Source of the DNA: Armillaria gallica
Lineage: Eukaryota > Basidiomycota > Agaricomycetes > Agaricales > Physalacriaceae
Direction of reading: 5' to 3'
Assembly (NCBI GenBank): GCA_037576215.1
Contig: JBANDB010000012.1
Coordinates: 806,001 to 870,000, forward strand
DNA length: 64,000 bases
The position numbers and the translations under genes were made by a program. The notes beneath the pieces were generated by a model, which saw only the letters and a program-made list of their open reading frames with translations, ran no database searches and was not told the DNA's origin. Position 1 is the stretch's first letter. Every line of letters starts with the position of its first letter. Below are positions 25,690-37,613 of the stretch, in pieces.

Positions 25690-27395
25690 TCAAATTCCTG
25701 CCGTCGACGTGTCATTTAACTTTGATTTAACCTCTGCTCTGTCGCATCCGCGTCTCACAATATCGATTATTTTCTTTCGCCCAATAGAACAAGAGAATGT
25801 TGCAATATCTCATGCTATGCCATGGCCTTGTAGAAGGTCAACACGAATTGGTAACGAACTGCATGGAATTTACTGACCCGTTGACACGGCTTCATCCCTT
25901 TGGCTCACTCTTATAATTAGCTCTTTAGGTGAGATTTGGTTACCTAGATGACTGATAGTCATAGACAGTCTCGTCCATTGACTGCGTACGTGATCGTCCC
26001 CATTGAAGCGACTAGTGTATCAAGGAGCTGACCGAAAGCACTGTACAAGCAGAGCATGCACCGCTTTCATCCGCTTCAAATTCCGGCAGTTTATAGCGTA
26101 GCCCTTCGAGCTATATGTCGGTTGGTAGGAGTCCGTTGAACAGATATCGTGACACAGATATCGACTGAAGAATCGCCGAGGTATTCGTTTTCTTCATGGG
26201 AGAATCTGCTACGACATTTCGGGGGTCATCAGAGCTATAAACTGTACACCATCTCGAATAATTACTATTCATGACTTCACTGGTTACATTAGCTGTAGAC
26301 GTCAGAGAACATGTAACGTTTCTTTCTTGGCAGATGACTATCTCCTCAACGTTGCCGGATCCTTGCACCATGGGTCGATGATGGCAATTTAACTGAGCAC
26401 TTCTCTCTTGATTCGCGGAGTAACAAAAAACATAGAACTGGAGGCTTGTCATTTTCTTTCGCAAGACCTAAGTCTACGTTGCTTTAACCTGGCTTTCCTG
26501 GCCTTTTAAATAGGCTCTGAACATATGGAGAATCTACGAGTCGCACAAGAATCCTAGGAATGGCGTCCCTCTCTCGCAATCTGATATTCGGACACCAGGC
26601 ATTCAATTGCTTGAAAGTACTTCGGTTCAGTTAGCAAATTACGGAAGGATCATGTCCATGCCTAATCATACAGTTCGTAGAAAAAATAACTGTGTTTCAA
26701 CATATGGCGCAGGAATTTCCCAGGTGAAGGATTATATCTGAGTCTGCGTTGCATCCAATAACAGATGGCAATTTCATATGTGGAGTACAGTGAATCTCGG
26801 TCGATTGAGTAAGTAAAAATATGAATGCAGCGTTGAAACTCAGGCCTCCCTGAACACATGTACTCAAAGGGAATACGATTGGTGAGATGCTAAAGTACAT
26901 TGCTAATACAGTGTTTCATTATCAGACGAGGAAGGCGAGAATCTCTCATTCAATTACCACTGCTATCATGCGACGAAGTAGGGAATCGAGTGAGATGCGC
27001 AGACCAAAAATAAGATAGTTGTTTAGGCAATTTCAAGTCCATGTTATGAATATTGAACCGGTTGGAGTTTCCTACAGCGCGAAATTGATGCGAATTAAGC
27101 ATGACCGAGAAGAACGAGTGTCTGGTAGGAGGCCTTCTCCCTGGAAGCACGGACGCTGCTCGCGCTCCCCCGACCAAATACGACACCATCAACTTTAAAA
27201 AACACTGCATTAGTGTATGTTCTGCGATATGCGTTGAAGGCTACGCACTGCTGACAGTCGAGGTCCATGTTCCATTGTGTTGTGGACCAGAAAAAGATTC
27301 CTCAAAGCACAAAGACCATCTATACTGCACGCAGAGATTGTTAAGGTCCGTGCGATAGTCTAAGAGAGCAATATTTAGTTTGATGGGACAACGAG
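25690..27395. other. Unassigned stretch between block C and the - strand gene
   Basis: The sequence is AT-richer than its neighbours, with only short open frames on both strands (for example 26111-26464 on the - strand) that show no domain and no convincing exon chain. It contains no match to the repeat blocks that I can see. Confidence 0.35.
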
Positions 27396-27399
27396 ATCT

Positions 27400-28300
27400 C
27401 TAAACGGTGAACTCACCTCTGTTAGGGTCAAGCATGTCATATCTATTGGTCACGACAGATGGATGGGCGGGTGTTTTGCTCTCGTCACCGTCGTCGGAAG
27501 GTGACTGGTGGGGAGTAAATAATACAGATGGTGCATGGGGAGTAAATGGTTGATGGATATCAAGTGAAGGTTGTCGTCGTGGCTGATGAGGTACATATGT
27601 GTAAGAAGAAATATGTACCGGAGGGGCACTGCCTTTCACGTCCAGTTCAGGCGATACATGTACCATATCCTCTGCAAGATAGACGCCGTAAACTTAGTAT
27701 GAGAGAAGGTGACAGGAACGAAGACGAGCTGACCTTTGTTGTGAATACCGGGGCGCGAGAAATTAGTGAGGCTTTTGTTCTCAAGAATTGGCGGGCTTGC
27801 TAACAACTGGAGGACGTTATATGAGTTTGAACAAATTAACGTCAAATGATTGCAAACATTTATTTCCGCCACAATACTCTCCAATGTGCGAAACGCAGTG
27901 GTAGTCAGCATCGATGAGCGAAGGACCGGGACAGCATCCGTAATGCACCCAACCAAACCAACGCCATCATATCTTATCACGAGATTATTCTAAGATCCAT
28001 GTAGTGAGCAGAAATTGAAATGAGATGAGTTTTTTTACCTGATGAACGGATTGAGGTCTCCGGGAGCCCTGAAGACTTCGATCCCCTTGGATCTGCAGGG
28101 GTTCCTTGCTCAAGGGTATTTCACGGAAAATGTAGGACGCGCCCTTCGCAAATTCAAGGACCTGATGATTATTGATTGCAGCTGCCATATGAAGAACACA
28201 AAATGAAACACTCACTAGTGAGGTGTCAAACATTGGAAACCGATCAAAATAGTCGGGGAGTTCGGCATCGACCTGAAGGGGGGCGAGAGGAATAGACAAA
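27400..28300 (-). CDS. Possible further exons or separate gene, unrecognised
   Basis: Downstream of the module gene, coding-like segments bounded by plausible splice sites follow on the - strand. One contains VDAELPDYFDRFPMFDTSL (after acceptor CTTCAG), one runs to a donor GTAAAA after PQSVHQ, one begins near RYDGVGLVGCITDAVPVL, and a final Pro/Ser-rich exon has EDMVHVSPELDVKGSAPP and ends near 27400 at NRGEFTV or at the donor GTGAGT. I could not join them in one frame with confidence. They may be the real C-terminus of the gene at 28311-30204 or a separate decayed gene. Confidence 0.3.
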
Positions 28301-28310
28301 CAAGAGAAAA

Positions 28311-30204
28311 TCATAGCATTTTCAAAGGATAGAAATAAGGCGCTGGTTTTAATTTCCTGTGAATGGCGTCAGTGATGTAGGCAAGAATTCCAGTAAATGA
28401 CAACACTGCCTTGAGATCAGGTGTAGACTTCCATACACGCGCTTTAGAGTAAAGGGTCCTTTTCATTCTTCCTCGTTTAGAGCGAACATGAGATGGAGGT
28501 TTCCCAGGCATTAAGAACCGTGGAGCAGATAAACCGGATATGAAGATATCTGCTACCAACATTGGTAGCATCCAGACACTATCATGTGTGACTACAACAT
28601 CGCTCTCCGGAACCTTTGTAAAGTATCAGCGAGCTGTGAACAAGCATAGGAAAGAATTAAACCGTAGAAAGGATGTATTCATTGAATTTGACCGACGGAT
28701 TGAGTAACTAGTCCGTCACGGTTAGTATAAATGCATTATGTATTGGAAAGTTCACACGCACCTCAGTGGATCTTTCGGGGAAGTACTGCAATACTATATG
28801 ATCTTGTTCATCGCTGCTTGATTGTCTCGCTGCTGGATTATCTATCTTTTGATGGGAAATAGAAGACATCGAAGGATAGTCCTACGGACATAATTAATGA
28901 CTTATAGCTTAATACGATGAGATTGTCAAACTCACAGATATAAATTCCGGCCGATGTGATTCACCGAAACTCCTCTGCAGTCAAGATGAGCAACGAGGGC
29001 AAAGTATATAGTGTTATTAAATAGCTACCATATGTGCGTTAGTGATACTGATCTGCAACTGGATCTGAAGATAATTGAATTGTATTATTAGCGGCAAACG
29101 TGATTGATGGAACCATGCTCACTAGTTCGTTTCCTACAATAGACCCACGAATCGTATCCCCGTTGCCTGCCCATACTGGCACCGATACTGGAGGAAAATC
29201 ATGTCTTTGATCGGAGTAGGGCGCTCTTGACCCAACAACTGGCAGATTTCCAGACTTGCCCGACACTCCTGCAAGCTGCGCGACCCGCTGCCCGAGTCCA
29301 GGCCATATCTTGGTTTTCCAACTCTTCTCTCTGACAGAGATGGTGAAACCGCGAATGAATACACCTTGATTCTCTCTGACCGGGAGGGGATCCTCCATAT
29401 CAATGTCTTGATCAGGGTAAATCCTAGTATCGGTCCATTCCTGGGTACTCCATGATGACCGTAACGCGATCCGACCTTCTGAAAGACCTCCGACGAGGAA
29501 TTTTATTGAAAATTCGCGAGTATCTGAAGGCTTGGACATCGCGGCCGATCCCCACGCTTTTGTCTTGTCGCATCCGGTGACGAAGCAAAGGGAGCCGTTT
29601 AGCGCCTCCCGACCAAGATAATTAGGGCTGTTGATATATTCATACCACTCATGCGCATGTTCAAGGGCGTAGTTCCTCATTGACGATATATTTTTACGAT
29701 CGAATCGTGTACCGCCCTGGGGGAGCATCAGGACTGCTGCTTGGTCTTTGGACGTCACAAATTCGAATCCGGCTCCGCCGCCTGCAATTGAACTAAGCTA
29801 AGATGAGCGTTCTATCTGAATGATGGAGGTCTAGGAACGCACGGTACTTCGGCCGACGCCTCCAGGGTCACCGATTTGACAGAGACATGAGAACTTCGCA
29901 CAGACGAGTCTCTTGGATGTTGGAAATATATAGTGCGAATGGGATTGGGAGCCTCGGTACGTAGGGGCGAAAAATTAGGGGGTACGCCACCTTCGTGAAC
30001 AGGATCGTCGGCTTCAAGGAAGGCGTTGAAAATGAAGTCAAATCCTCCGTCATCTCTGATAATCCCAACATCACCCACGCAGATACCTCTCTCGACATAT
30101 GCCGGGCAGAGGCTATAATCCGGCTCCGGAGTCCATAGAGGGTACCCATGACCTCGAGAAAGGAGTAGCTTGGTGTACAGGACATGAGCGTGTTGTTCAG
30201 GCAT
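28311..30204 (-). CDS. Agaricomycete module protein related to the caspase-gene N-terminus, no peptidase domain
   Basis: Exons on the - strand: 30204-29843, 29792-29123, 28974-28936, 28881-28762, 28707-28663 and 28613-28311. Together they give 513 codons in phase with GT-AG introns; four introns are about 50-55 bp and the second is about 150 bp, its donor (29122) being the least certain. The start MPEQHAHVLYTKLLLSRGHGYPLW leads into ICVGDVGIIRDDGGFDFIFN, then GGGAGFEFVTSKDQAAVLML, CFVTGCDKTKAWGSAAMSK, and LLNPSVKFNEYILST joined to VPESDVVVTHDSVW. The same order occurs in the gene at the left edge (GAGASFDF, VVTGCDKTTSWGTAA, then ILNPSAARN and AITHDEEW). The exon encoding the NPS.. segment is exactly 45 nt in both genes. 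After THDSVW the two proteins diverge; no caspase fold follows here. Function unknown; the GCDK module may be a sensor or partner for effector domains (inference). Confidence 0.65.
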
Positions 30205-30417
30205 TATGTGTAGTGAGAAAGGGCAAGGTTGATATCTGCATGGCTTTTGTATGAGGGACGTAACGCGGTTGATCCACCGGGAAATCTACTCACCCAATAA
30301 TTCCCAGGATAAGCGCCTACGTTGAATTGTATTACTTGAATGACGGGTTCAACGTCTCTGGGTGCTATAAATTATGCCGCTGAAAGCGCATGATTACATA
30401 ATTTCTCTGATGCCATT

Positions 30418-30853
30418 AGGTGGTGTGTGGTGTGTGTACCGGCACAAGGTCCCAATCAGGAACGGCCGGGTCCACAACCCTAACATGGCAAGCCATGTGC
30501 TGTGGCCACGAAGGCTCGTACCGTTGTGATCGCACGGTTGCGTACGTCTCGCGGAGTAGAGACACATCGTGGGGTAGTTTGGGACGAAATACAGCCAAAC
30601 GTTGGAAGATATGCAAGATATCGAACATTGCTTCGCGGAGGAGCACAAGACATCGTCATTATCCCCTTCAATAAGCAACGGTACGACACCCAACCCCAAA
30701 GATGCGGAGGAGGAGAAGATGAAGCAACAGGAGAACAGGGTGGACTCGCGCTCAGGGTGGCACGGCCAAGGCGAAATAATGGAGGGCAGAGCACTGGAGT
30801 CTGGCGGACGAAGTTCATTACCTTTTCGTGGACGCTTTTCGGATAGATGGTGA
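30418..30853 (+). CDS. Hypothetical short coding region
   Basis: The segment 30602-30853 on the + strand (MEDMQDIEHCFAEEHKTSS.. to FRGRFSDRW) has a charged, helix-prone composition typical of real coding (KDAEEEKMKQQENRVDSRS). The preceding 180 bp is open in a neighbouring frame. A large open frame also exists on the opposite strand but is Cys/Ser-rich and looks like a shadow. No family is recognised; it may be an exon of a broken gene. Confidence 0.25.
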
Positions 30854-30859
30854 CCGGTG

Positions 30860-33055
30860 ATAACTGAAGCGCTAACCGCCAGCGACAACAAAGGCAGCAT
30901 CTGTCTGACTCCGCACTGAACAGCTGTTACTTGCTGGACCAAAAGGTGAAGTGGCGACGACATTATCATTGGGCACTGCTGCCCCGGGGCAATAACTTCG
31001 GGAGGTTCATGAGATTTGGAAGATAGATGATCCAACAGGCTGAGACTCCGAGACGAGATATACGAGGACTACCATAGGAGACAGCGATACAGACAAAGGA
31101 GCAACAGATGGATACGAAGAAAAGGCATGTGTGTCAAGCGCATAATTTCAGACATAATTTCCAGCCGGGAAAAAGAATGGCAGTCATGAAAAGCAGGTGT
31201 TGAACATGCACATGGAACCAAGCACTCTGTCAGAATAACAAACAGTGCACCTGTAACGATGTTCGAACCTATGAATGCTACCGAAAGCAGGCGTCCGGCA
31301 GCCGCAGAAGCGCAGACACGATGTTCGAACAAGGAACCGCGTGACCACAGCTGTGCCATAGCCTATGATATGCAACAACACGCAGGCAACGAACAATCAC
31401 CAGTAAGCCAGCCCACTGAATGGGGAACAAACAGTGTGCTTGCAGTGACGTTCGAGCCTATGACAGCTGCCGAATGCAGGTCTCGGAAACGAGACAACAA
31501 AGGCAAACCAAGCGACAAGCGACAGGCAAAAGTAATAGTAGGCGTGCAGAAGAAACGCAATGAAGAAAATTACGGCAGGAAGCTGTCCATGGAGAGACTG
31601 AACGAGAGTAAGTAAAGCTAACTCATACGAGCAACAGGACCTCCATAAAGTATAGCAAAGCTTGTATATAGAACAAGGGATAGCGGATCTCCGAGAGGGA
31701 GAAAAGAGAGCGAGTAGAAGCCCAGAGGAAGATACGACAGATAATCCAAGGAGAAGCCCAAATGAACGTGATACAAGTCAAGAATCACAAGAAGAGAGAC
31801 CAAAACAGATGCCTGCATGTACTTCACCTACAGCACAAATTTAGACACAAAGGCAACAATACAAAAATCATATCAACGGTTAACGTTGACCACCTCCGTA
31901 TCGGTCAAAAGGGACATGGACGAAAACTACAACAAAAAGAGGCTAGTGAGTAACACGACAATAACAGACGTACCACTGATTGAGTTCCAATGAAGGAGAG
32001 GCTTTGAAAACATACGGTGAGCATAACATGTATCGGCTGGAAAGAGAATACATATACTGACATGATCACAGTGGCTCGGTAAAGCATCGATGACAAGCGT
32101 CGACAACAACAGGACATGGCAAAAGGTGAATAGACGACAAGAACCAACTAGAAGATATGTTCTCAACAGCACAAGGAATAATCACCAAGAAGGACCTTCC
32201 ACCAGTAAATGAAATACCATCGTGAGTAAGACAATCTGCAGTTTAGTATCTGAAACTCATGAGTTAGTACAGATGAAGGGTTCACCAAAGTGCATCATCA
32301 CGTAATTCATTCACCCGCATGCACTAATGAAAGCTCACAGGAGAGAGAACGAGCGTTACACAACAAAGATATTAAAGAGAAAGTGGAGGAAAGGGAACGG
32401 ATGAATGAGCAAGAATCCCCAGCAATTAAGTCATTGAAGTACAAAGTAGGTTACTGAGCAAGAATGATATGTTTGTCGCATGCTGTACAAAATAAGACGT
32501 AGTCAGTACAGTAGTGTCATGTCTGATAGCCCAAAATGAACAAGAAAGACAGTCAAATAGGCAGAACAAAAAGGACGCCGTTCGAGGCTCAAAAAGAAGG
32601 GGAAAGCCGAGATATATGCAATGCCAGGACATGCCGAGAAGTGTAGCCGAAGCGAGCTGAGTAAAAATGACGTGTATACAGAGTAACCTCGGAAATAATG
32701 AAAATGCACCGCCACCAAAACCCTAAGGACTGCATAAGACCAAGACCTGTATACACAGGACTCGGAACCAGCCTAGGAGGTGTACTTCCTTGCGAGACAC
32801 TTTAAATATCTGTGACAAAGGGCACCGAGTGATTTAGCCCTGGTTATACCACTACGGGATGTGACAGAAAGAAGAGCACAGCAGAAGACGGTGACTGCCA
32901 TTGCTGACAGACAGACCAGGTACAAGTCCCGTGTTAGACAACCCTGAATTTGTAGCAACCACAACCTAAGGTGCATTGGCCATTATTCCACGATGCTACG
33001 GCAATTTTCCCATAGCTCAACACCGCATAGGCTCTTATCTTTACACTCGGGGTTA
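30860..33055. other. No gene seen; contains a two-copy imperfect repeat
   Basis: Only short frames without domains occur. At 31230-31325 and 31425-31500 two imperfect copies of one segment occur in direct orientation. Both contain ACAGTG, then GTTCGA(A/G)CCTATGA, then GC(T/A)..CCGAA(A/T)GCAGG. The remainder is low in recognisable signals. Confidence 0.35.
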
Positions 33056-33059
33056 AAAG

Positions 33060-33292
33060 GGATAGATCAGTATGTCTGGGTCAATGAACCTTAGGGCAGG
33101 ATCATTAAGGCGGGAACTGCTTCAACTTAGATAAGATGGACAAATCTAGATGCACGTGCACGGCACTGTATTGTGTCCAGTCCCATGTGTAGATGGAGAA
33201 CTTTTGCACAAAAGAACACTGAGAGGCAAGCGGAATATCGCACTGCATAGATCGCAAGAAATGCTGGTTGATCTGGATTGCGAGTCAGGCAC
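33060..33292. repeat. Left fragment of repeat block D
   Basis: Matches 2495-2700 closely, beginning with CTGGGTCAATGAACCTTAGG. It ends in gagtcaggcac (33282-33292). The same 11 bp reappear at 49188-49198, where the match to block A resumes exactly in register (block A 2690 onwards). It is therefore the left side of a target site split by the 15.9-kb insertion. Confidence 0.7.
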
Positions 33293-34650
33293 CCGTTAAA
33301 AGCCTAGTAATAGATTATTCAGTGTAGCAGTAAGACAGCCGTAATGTATTAATCCCTTGTACTTGCAAATAGGCGCAATTTATTACTGCTTGCTATTGCA
33401 ATGGAATTTTGGCAGAGGAATCCAGGCCGAGTATAGGGCCAGATGACACGTCACGCGTTGTTATCACGGGCATAGTTGCCTCCTCGATGTGCTCAATGTG
33501 TTCAACGCCATGAGCCTGCGTGCTCCCGCCTTCAAGCGCCTTCCTGTTTATTTGGGTCACGGATTCTGAACTTCTTTTGATATGCTATCAATCCGGACGT
33601 CATGTCAAGCTTCAAGTCGTACGAGCTCGAAGATTTTTGATAGTTTTTGATGTGCTGAAGTTATTTTTGTCCTCCTTTGATGTCGCCGTCGCCGTTTCCC
33701 CCTGATGTCTTCCCCCCTCCGAAGATGATCATTTTCCTTGATATGTTATCCCTTTTTTTGGTGCCAGTCCCTCCATATGTTTTTTTTCATGATGTATTTC
33801 CCCCGCTCTGATACTTCTTCAATATCATTTTCTGTCATTTCCAACATATTTTTTTTGTGCCTCCGCAAAACCAATGTATTCTGTACAAGCATCGTATATA
33901 CAGCTCTATTATCAGGATTACATGTTTTTCGGTGTGTAAAGGGGATGAAAATTTTTACACCGCCGGGGTTCGAACTGTGATGATACAAAATTAAGGATCC
34001 TACTAACTAGGCCACACAACCATTGGTATAGTAGATACTGAACACAAAATATCCATTACTGGGCTGAAAAAATGGCCCCAAAAAACTTAGCCAAGAGGGC
34101 CGCTGCAAGCACGGTGGATACGAGTCCTAAATCTATGTACAGGTCATTCCTTCAAATGAAATCAATGCTCACGAGGATCCCGGTCCTTCCAGTGAGTTAG
34201 CATGGCATCCCAGTGCGCTCTGCGTTCTGCTCTTACCGCAATTAGTGGCATTAAGCAAGCTTTAAAGTTTAAAGTAACCTGATTTCTTAGAATTGGAAAA
34301 AAATCATCGCATGCAAGAGAGTTCGAAACCTCAAGGCCTCACACCCTAGGCTTAATTATGGCTAAGCAATGCGACTAGACTACTCACACATTTCATAAAC
34401 AATAATTATATTCTAATTATAGGTGGACATATACTATTTCAGAAATAAATATATATATACATGCCTTTGCAGTGAACAACACTTGTGCAGGCATCGTGGG
34501 AAGGCATTCTGTATGTTCAAATGAATGGTATGCAGGTCCTCATGGCGGTCACAACATCAATGGGATGGAGAAAACAGACGGGGAGGCCTCGGTGCCACTT
34601 TCACGGCGATGGAGAGGTCGGAGGGAGAAACAGACATCACCACTGGATTC

Positions 34651-35002
34651 TGTTATGTTCGGACTCGGGAATAGCAGTCAAGGCGTCTAACGCACGCTAT
34701 CTCTCACTTTGGATAGGGCGATAGAACCGTGGCATCTGTTACAGCGAGGCGATAACGAGTAAACTCTCGGCAAGCGGGAAGAGTAAAGTCCGGGGTGTAT
34801 AAACTTAGCTCGAAGCTAGGGTACATGGCTGAGAGCTGTGCTACTTATATACAATACTTGGGAGTCTAAAAATAGTAGTGTCCTGCGGGTTCTTTCAAAG
34901 TTCTGGGGTTGGAACATTGGGGTTGGTGCCGAGGTGCCGTCCGGCAGAGATGCCGAGATGCCGGATAAGATAAGATAAGGAAAAAATGGAAAAATCGTAA
35001 CA
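34651..35002 (-). repeat. 3' LTR of the chromovirus (352 bp)
   Basis: Nearly identical to 44247-44574. It contains an extra 24 bp (34941-34970 region, with repeated GATGCCG units) that is lacking in the 5' LTR. The ends are TGTTA/TAACA inverted. Confidence 0.95.
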
Positions 35003-35013
35003 TCACCCCCTCC
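35003..35013 (-). promoter_or_regulatory. Polypurine tract
   Basis: On the coding strand GGAGGGGGTGA directly precedes the 3' LTR. It is the expected plus-strand primer site of an LTR retrotransposon. The integrase/chromodomain ORF stop (35003-35005) lies inside it. Confidence 0.8.
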
Positions 35014-35923
35014 GTAAGGCAGGCGTCCTGACTGCTCGTATGGTATCGTGCCGTGCTTCGAAGTCCTCAATGGCTTCTTGGGCATGTTCCATGTCCTCCT
35101 CCCGTACCCATGAATTGTGCTCTCGTGTCCATCCCTTCCATTTTACAAAGTAGTCATGAGTGGTGCGAGATTTTTGACCCCGTCGTCCTCGAATTTGTCG
35201 TGGGCGGATGTCTAGCACTTCTTCTACCTCGAATTCCTCTTCGTTTTCTATGAGGTCCAGGGGAGGTGGAGGTGGTAGTTCCTGGTTAGGGAAGTCTGGC
35301 GGCGTGTATGGGGTTAGCAGTTTCTCGTTGAAACGTGGGTGAATCCTCCAATGAGGTGGGAGCTGGAGTTTGTACGCGCTTGCACCTGCTTTTTCAATGA
35401 TGCGGAATGGGCCTACGCGTTTATCATCCAACTTTTTCTTTGGTCGAGGTAGGTGTAGGTTTGTCGCATCAAGCCATACGCGGTCGCCGATGACATATAT
35501 GTGTGCGTCCCGTTTCCCTTTGTCATATTGCCTTTTCATCCTTTCCGCCGCTTCCTCGAGTGACTTCTGCGTTTCGGTATGTATTTCCGTCATTCTTTTT
35601 GCAAAGTCGTCTGCTGCCGGGTTTACAAAGGGACTGGAGTGGCGGGAATCTGGCATTACTCGGGGATTACATCCGTAAAGTACCATGAACGGACTTTTCC
35701 CTGTTGCGCTGTGTATTCTATTGTTGTGGGCGAATTCGGCGAGTGGTAGCCAGTCACTCCAGTCCGTTTGTCGGTGGTTCACGAAGATTCGGAGATATTT
35801 GATTATCTCCTGATTTACTCGTTCGGTTTGCCCGTCCGTCTGCAGGTGGAATGCTGTGGATGCGTTAGGCGTAATGTCGAGGAGTCGGTATAGTTCCTTC
35901 ATGAATCTAGACACGAATTGCGG

Positions 35924-37613
35924 TGATGGGCCTAAGACTTCCATGGCAACGGCAACACCAACTCGGAATGAGCTTGGTTAATTAACGTAATGGCACGGCA
36001 ATCAAGGCGATCGTGTGTGCGAGTGGTTCGGGGCACCTCCGTGCAGTAGAACAATTCCTCTATATGCAAGAATACACTGCAACTTAAAGTCTGCGAAGTA
36101 GTACTGCTTGGTAGTCGAGTACTAAATGCTATGGCTATAAGCCGGTAGGGATCTCTCGAAATGAGAGGGAACGAAAACGGGTATGACGTGAATACCACGA
36201 ATCCGTATGAGAAAACGTGCTGTGAGACTAGAAAACGTCGCTCGACGGTAATCGGAGCGGGGTGAACGATGGAGAATAGACTAAACGGTCGGCAATAGTC
36301 TGTGGACGAGCGAAGCGATGAGAAAACAGTGTGTGGACTGCGAGTGGCGAAATAAACGTGGAACGAGGTGCTGAGGGTGGGCTGGCGAGAGAAAACGTGG
36401 AACTACGAAAACTGGTGGCGATACTGGTCCTATATGATGCGATGGTGCTGAGTCGATGTCGAAACTTGTCTGGTACTGAAACGATCCTATCCTATGTCAA
36501 ACTAACCTTCAAGTCCACCCGGGGGACTGATACTATACGAAAACTGGCTGAAACTGATCCTAAGTCTGCTCTGAGACTACCCAAGTGGGCGACGATAACG
36601 ATGGCGAAAGTGAAACTGTAAAAAACTCCAATGGTGCGAAAGTGAAACGATGACGGCCTATAAAAGATAACGGGGGCGAGGTATAGCGTGGCAATCACGT
36701 ATTGGCACAGTACGAGCGTGCACCAATAGTGTTAAGAGCGAAGAGCGCGTAGCGAAGGACTCTTCACAGTTAAAACCATGAGATAACTCTGGTGAGCTCA
36801 AGAGTCGACGTGCAATCGAGAATATGCTGGTGTAAACGATATATTGCCGTAGAACAGTGAATAAACGTTGTTTACTGGCGATAGACTAGAGCGTGACGAT
36901 AATTGATGTAGTCTGGGGTCAACTGGAGATGAACTGCTTTTGAACTACGTTTTCTAACTAGTTTTTATACTACAAGTACGAATTTATAAATAGAGTATAT
37001 ATGCGAGACTTAGTAAGGCCGTAAAGCCTTGGCTTTGTAAAAATCGTAGGTAACATATGGTCCTTGGTCTTCTAAAGTAACAGCAACTTGTCGACGTTGC
37101 CGCGTATGGATGCGAACCGTATGGTTTTGCTGAGCGATGCACGGATCGTTAGGTGCTGTTTAGCTGCGGATTAGTTGAGCAATAGTCGTCATGCTGAGGA
37201 GTACACGTGGGGTAACGTTTTCTTGAAGCCTTGGCGAAGTAACAGCCTTAGTAAACACGGTCTGTAGTTGCCGTAGCTGCTATTGTCGTAGCTGGGAGGG
37301 TACTCGTGTCAATCACGTCATTTTCATTAAGTGATCAATGAGCGCGTCAACTAGGTGCTTCTGAGTGATGCGTCAATTCCGTATTGGGATGATTGTCGAT
37401 CGAAGGTGCCTTGCCGTGATGAAGTATGGCAATTATGATGCGTGGCAAGATGGGATGGATAACAAAGCACGTAAGGAGCGGTTGCCGTAGGATGAAAGTG
37501 GTATCAGTGGGTGTGCGATCATTGGTTTGCTGAAAGGCCGTTGAAGGGATAGTAGCGTTAATTAGCAGGCAAAATCCGCAAATTCTGAGCATACAGAGCC
37601 TGGAGGCTCATCA
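35924..37613. mobile_element. 1.69-kb insertion inside the integrase gene
   Basis: Begins TGATGGGCCT and ends AGGCTCATCA, a 10-bp inverted pair with one mismatch. It is flanked by GCGG at 35920-35923 and again at 37614-37617. The integrase reading frame resumes exactly across it. Further in, TTAATTAACG (35978-35987) and CGTTAATTA (37556-37564) are also inverted. It has no convincing ORF. TG...CA ends with a 4-5 bp duplication fit a long solo LTR; inverted ends with a 4-bp duplication also fit a non-autonomous DNA element. A TATA-like run lies near 36983-37000. Confidence 0.75.

Noticed and set aside
30394..31035. 213-codon - strand open frame opposite the short + strand coding region
   Set aside because: Ser/Cys/Pro-rich shadow with no motif; the + strand frame has the more natural composition.
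31230..31500. Direct repeats considered as a CRISPR-like or satellite array
   Set aside because: Only two imperfect copies and no regular spacing; a CRISPR is not expected in a fungal genome.
33955..34025. tRNA-like core with GGTTCGAAC on either strand
   Set aside because: A B-box-like motif is present, but neither an acceptor stem nor a T stem can be paired, so no tRNA is called.
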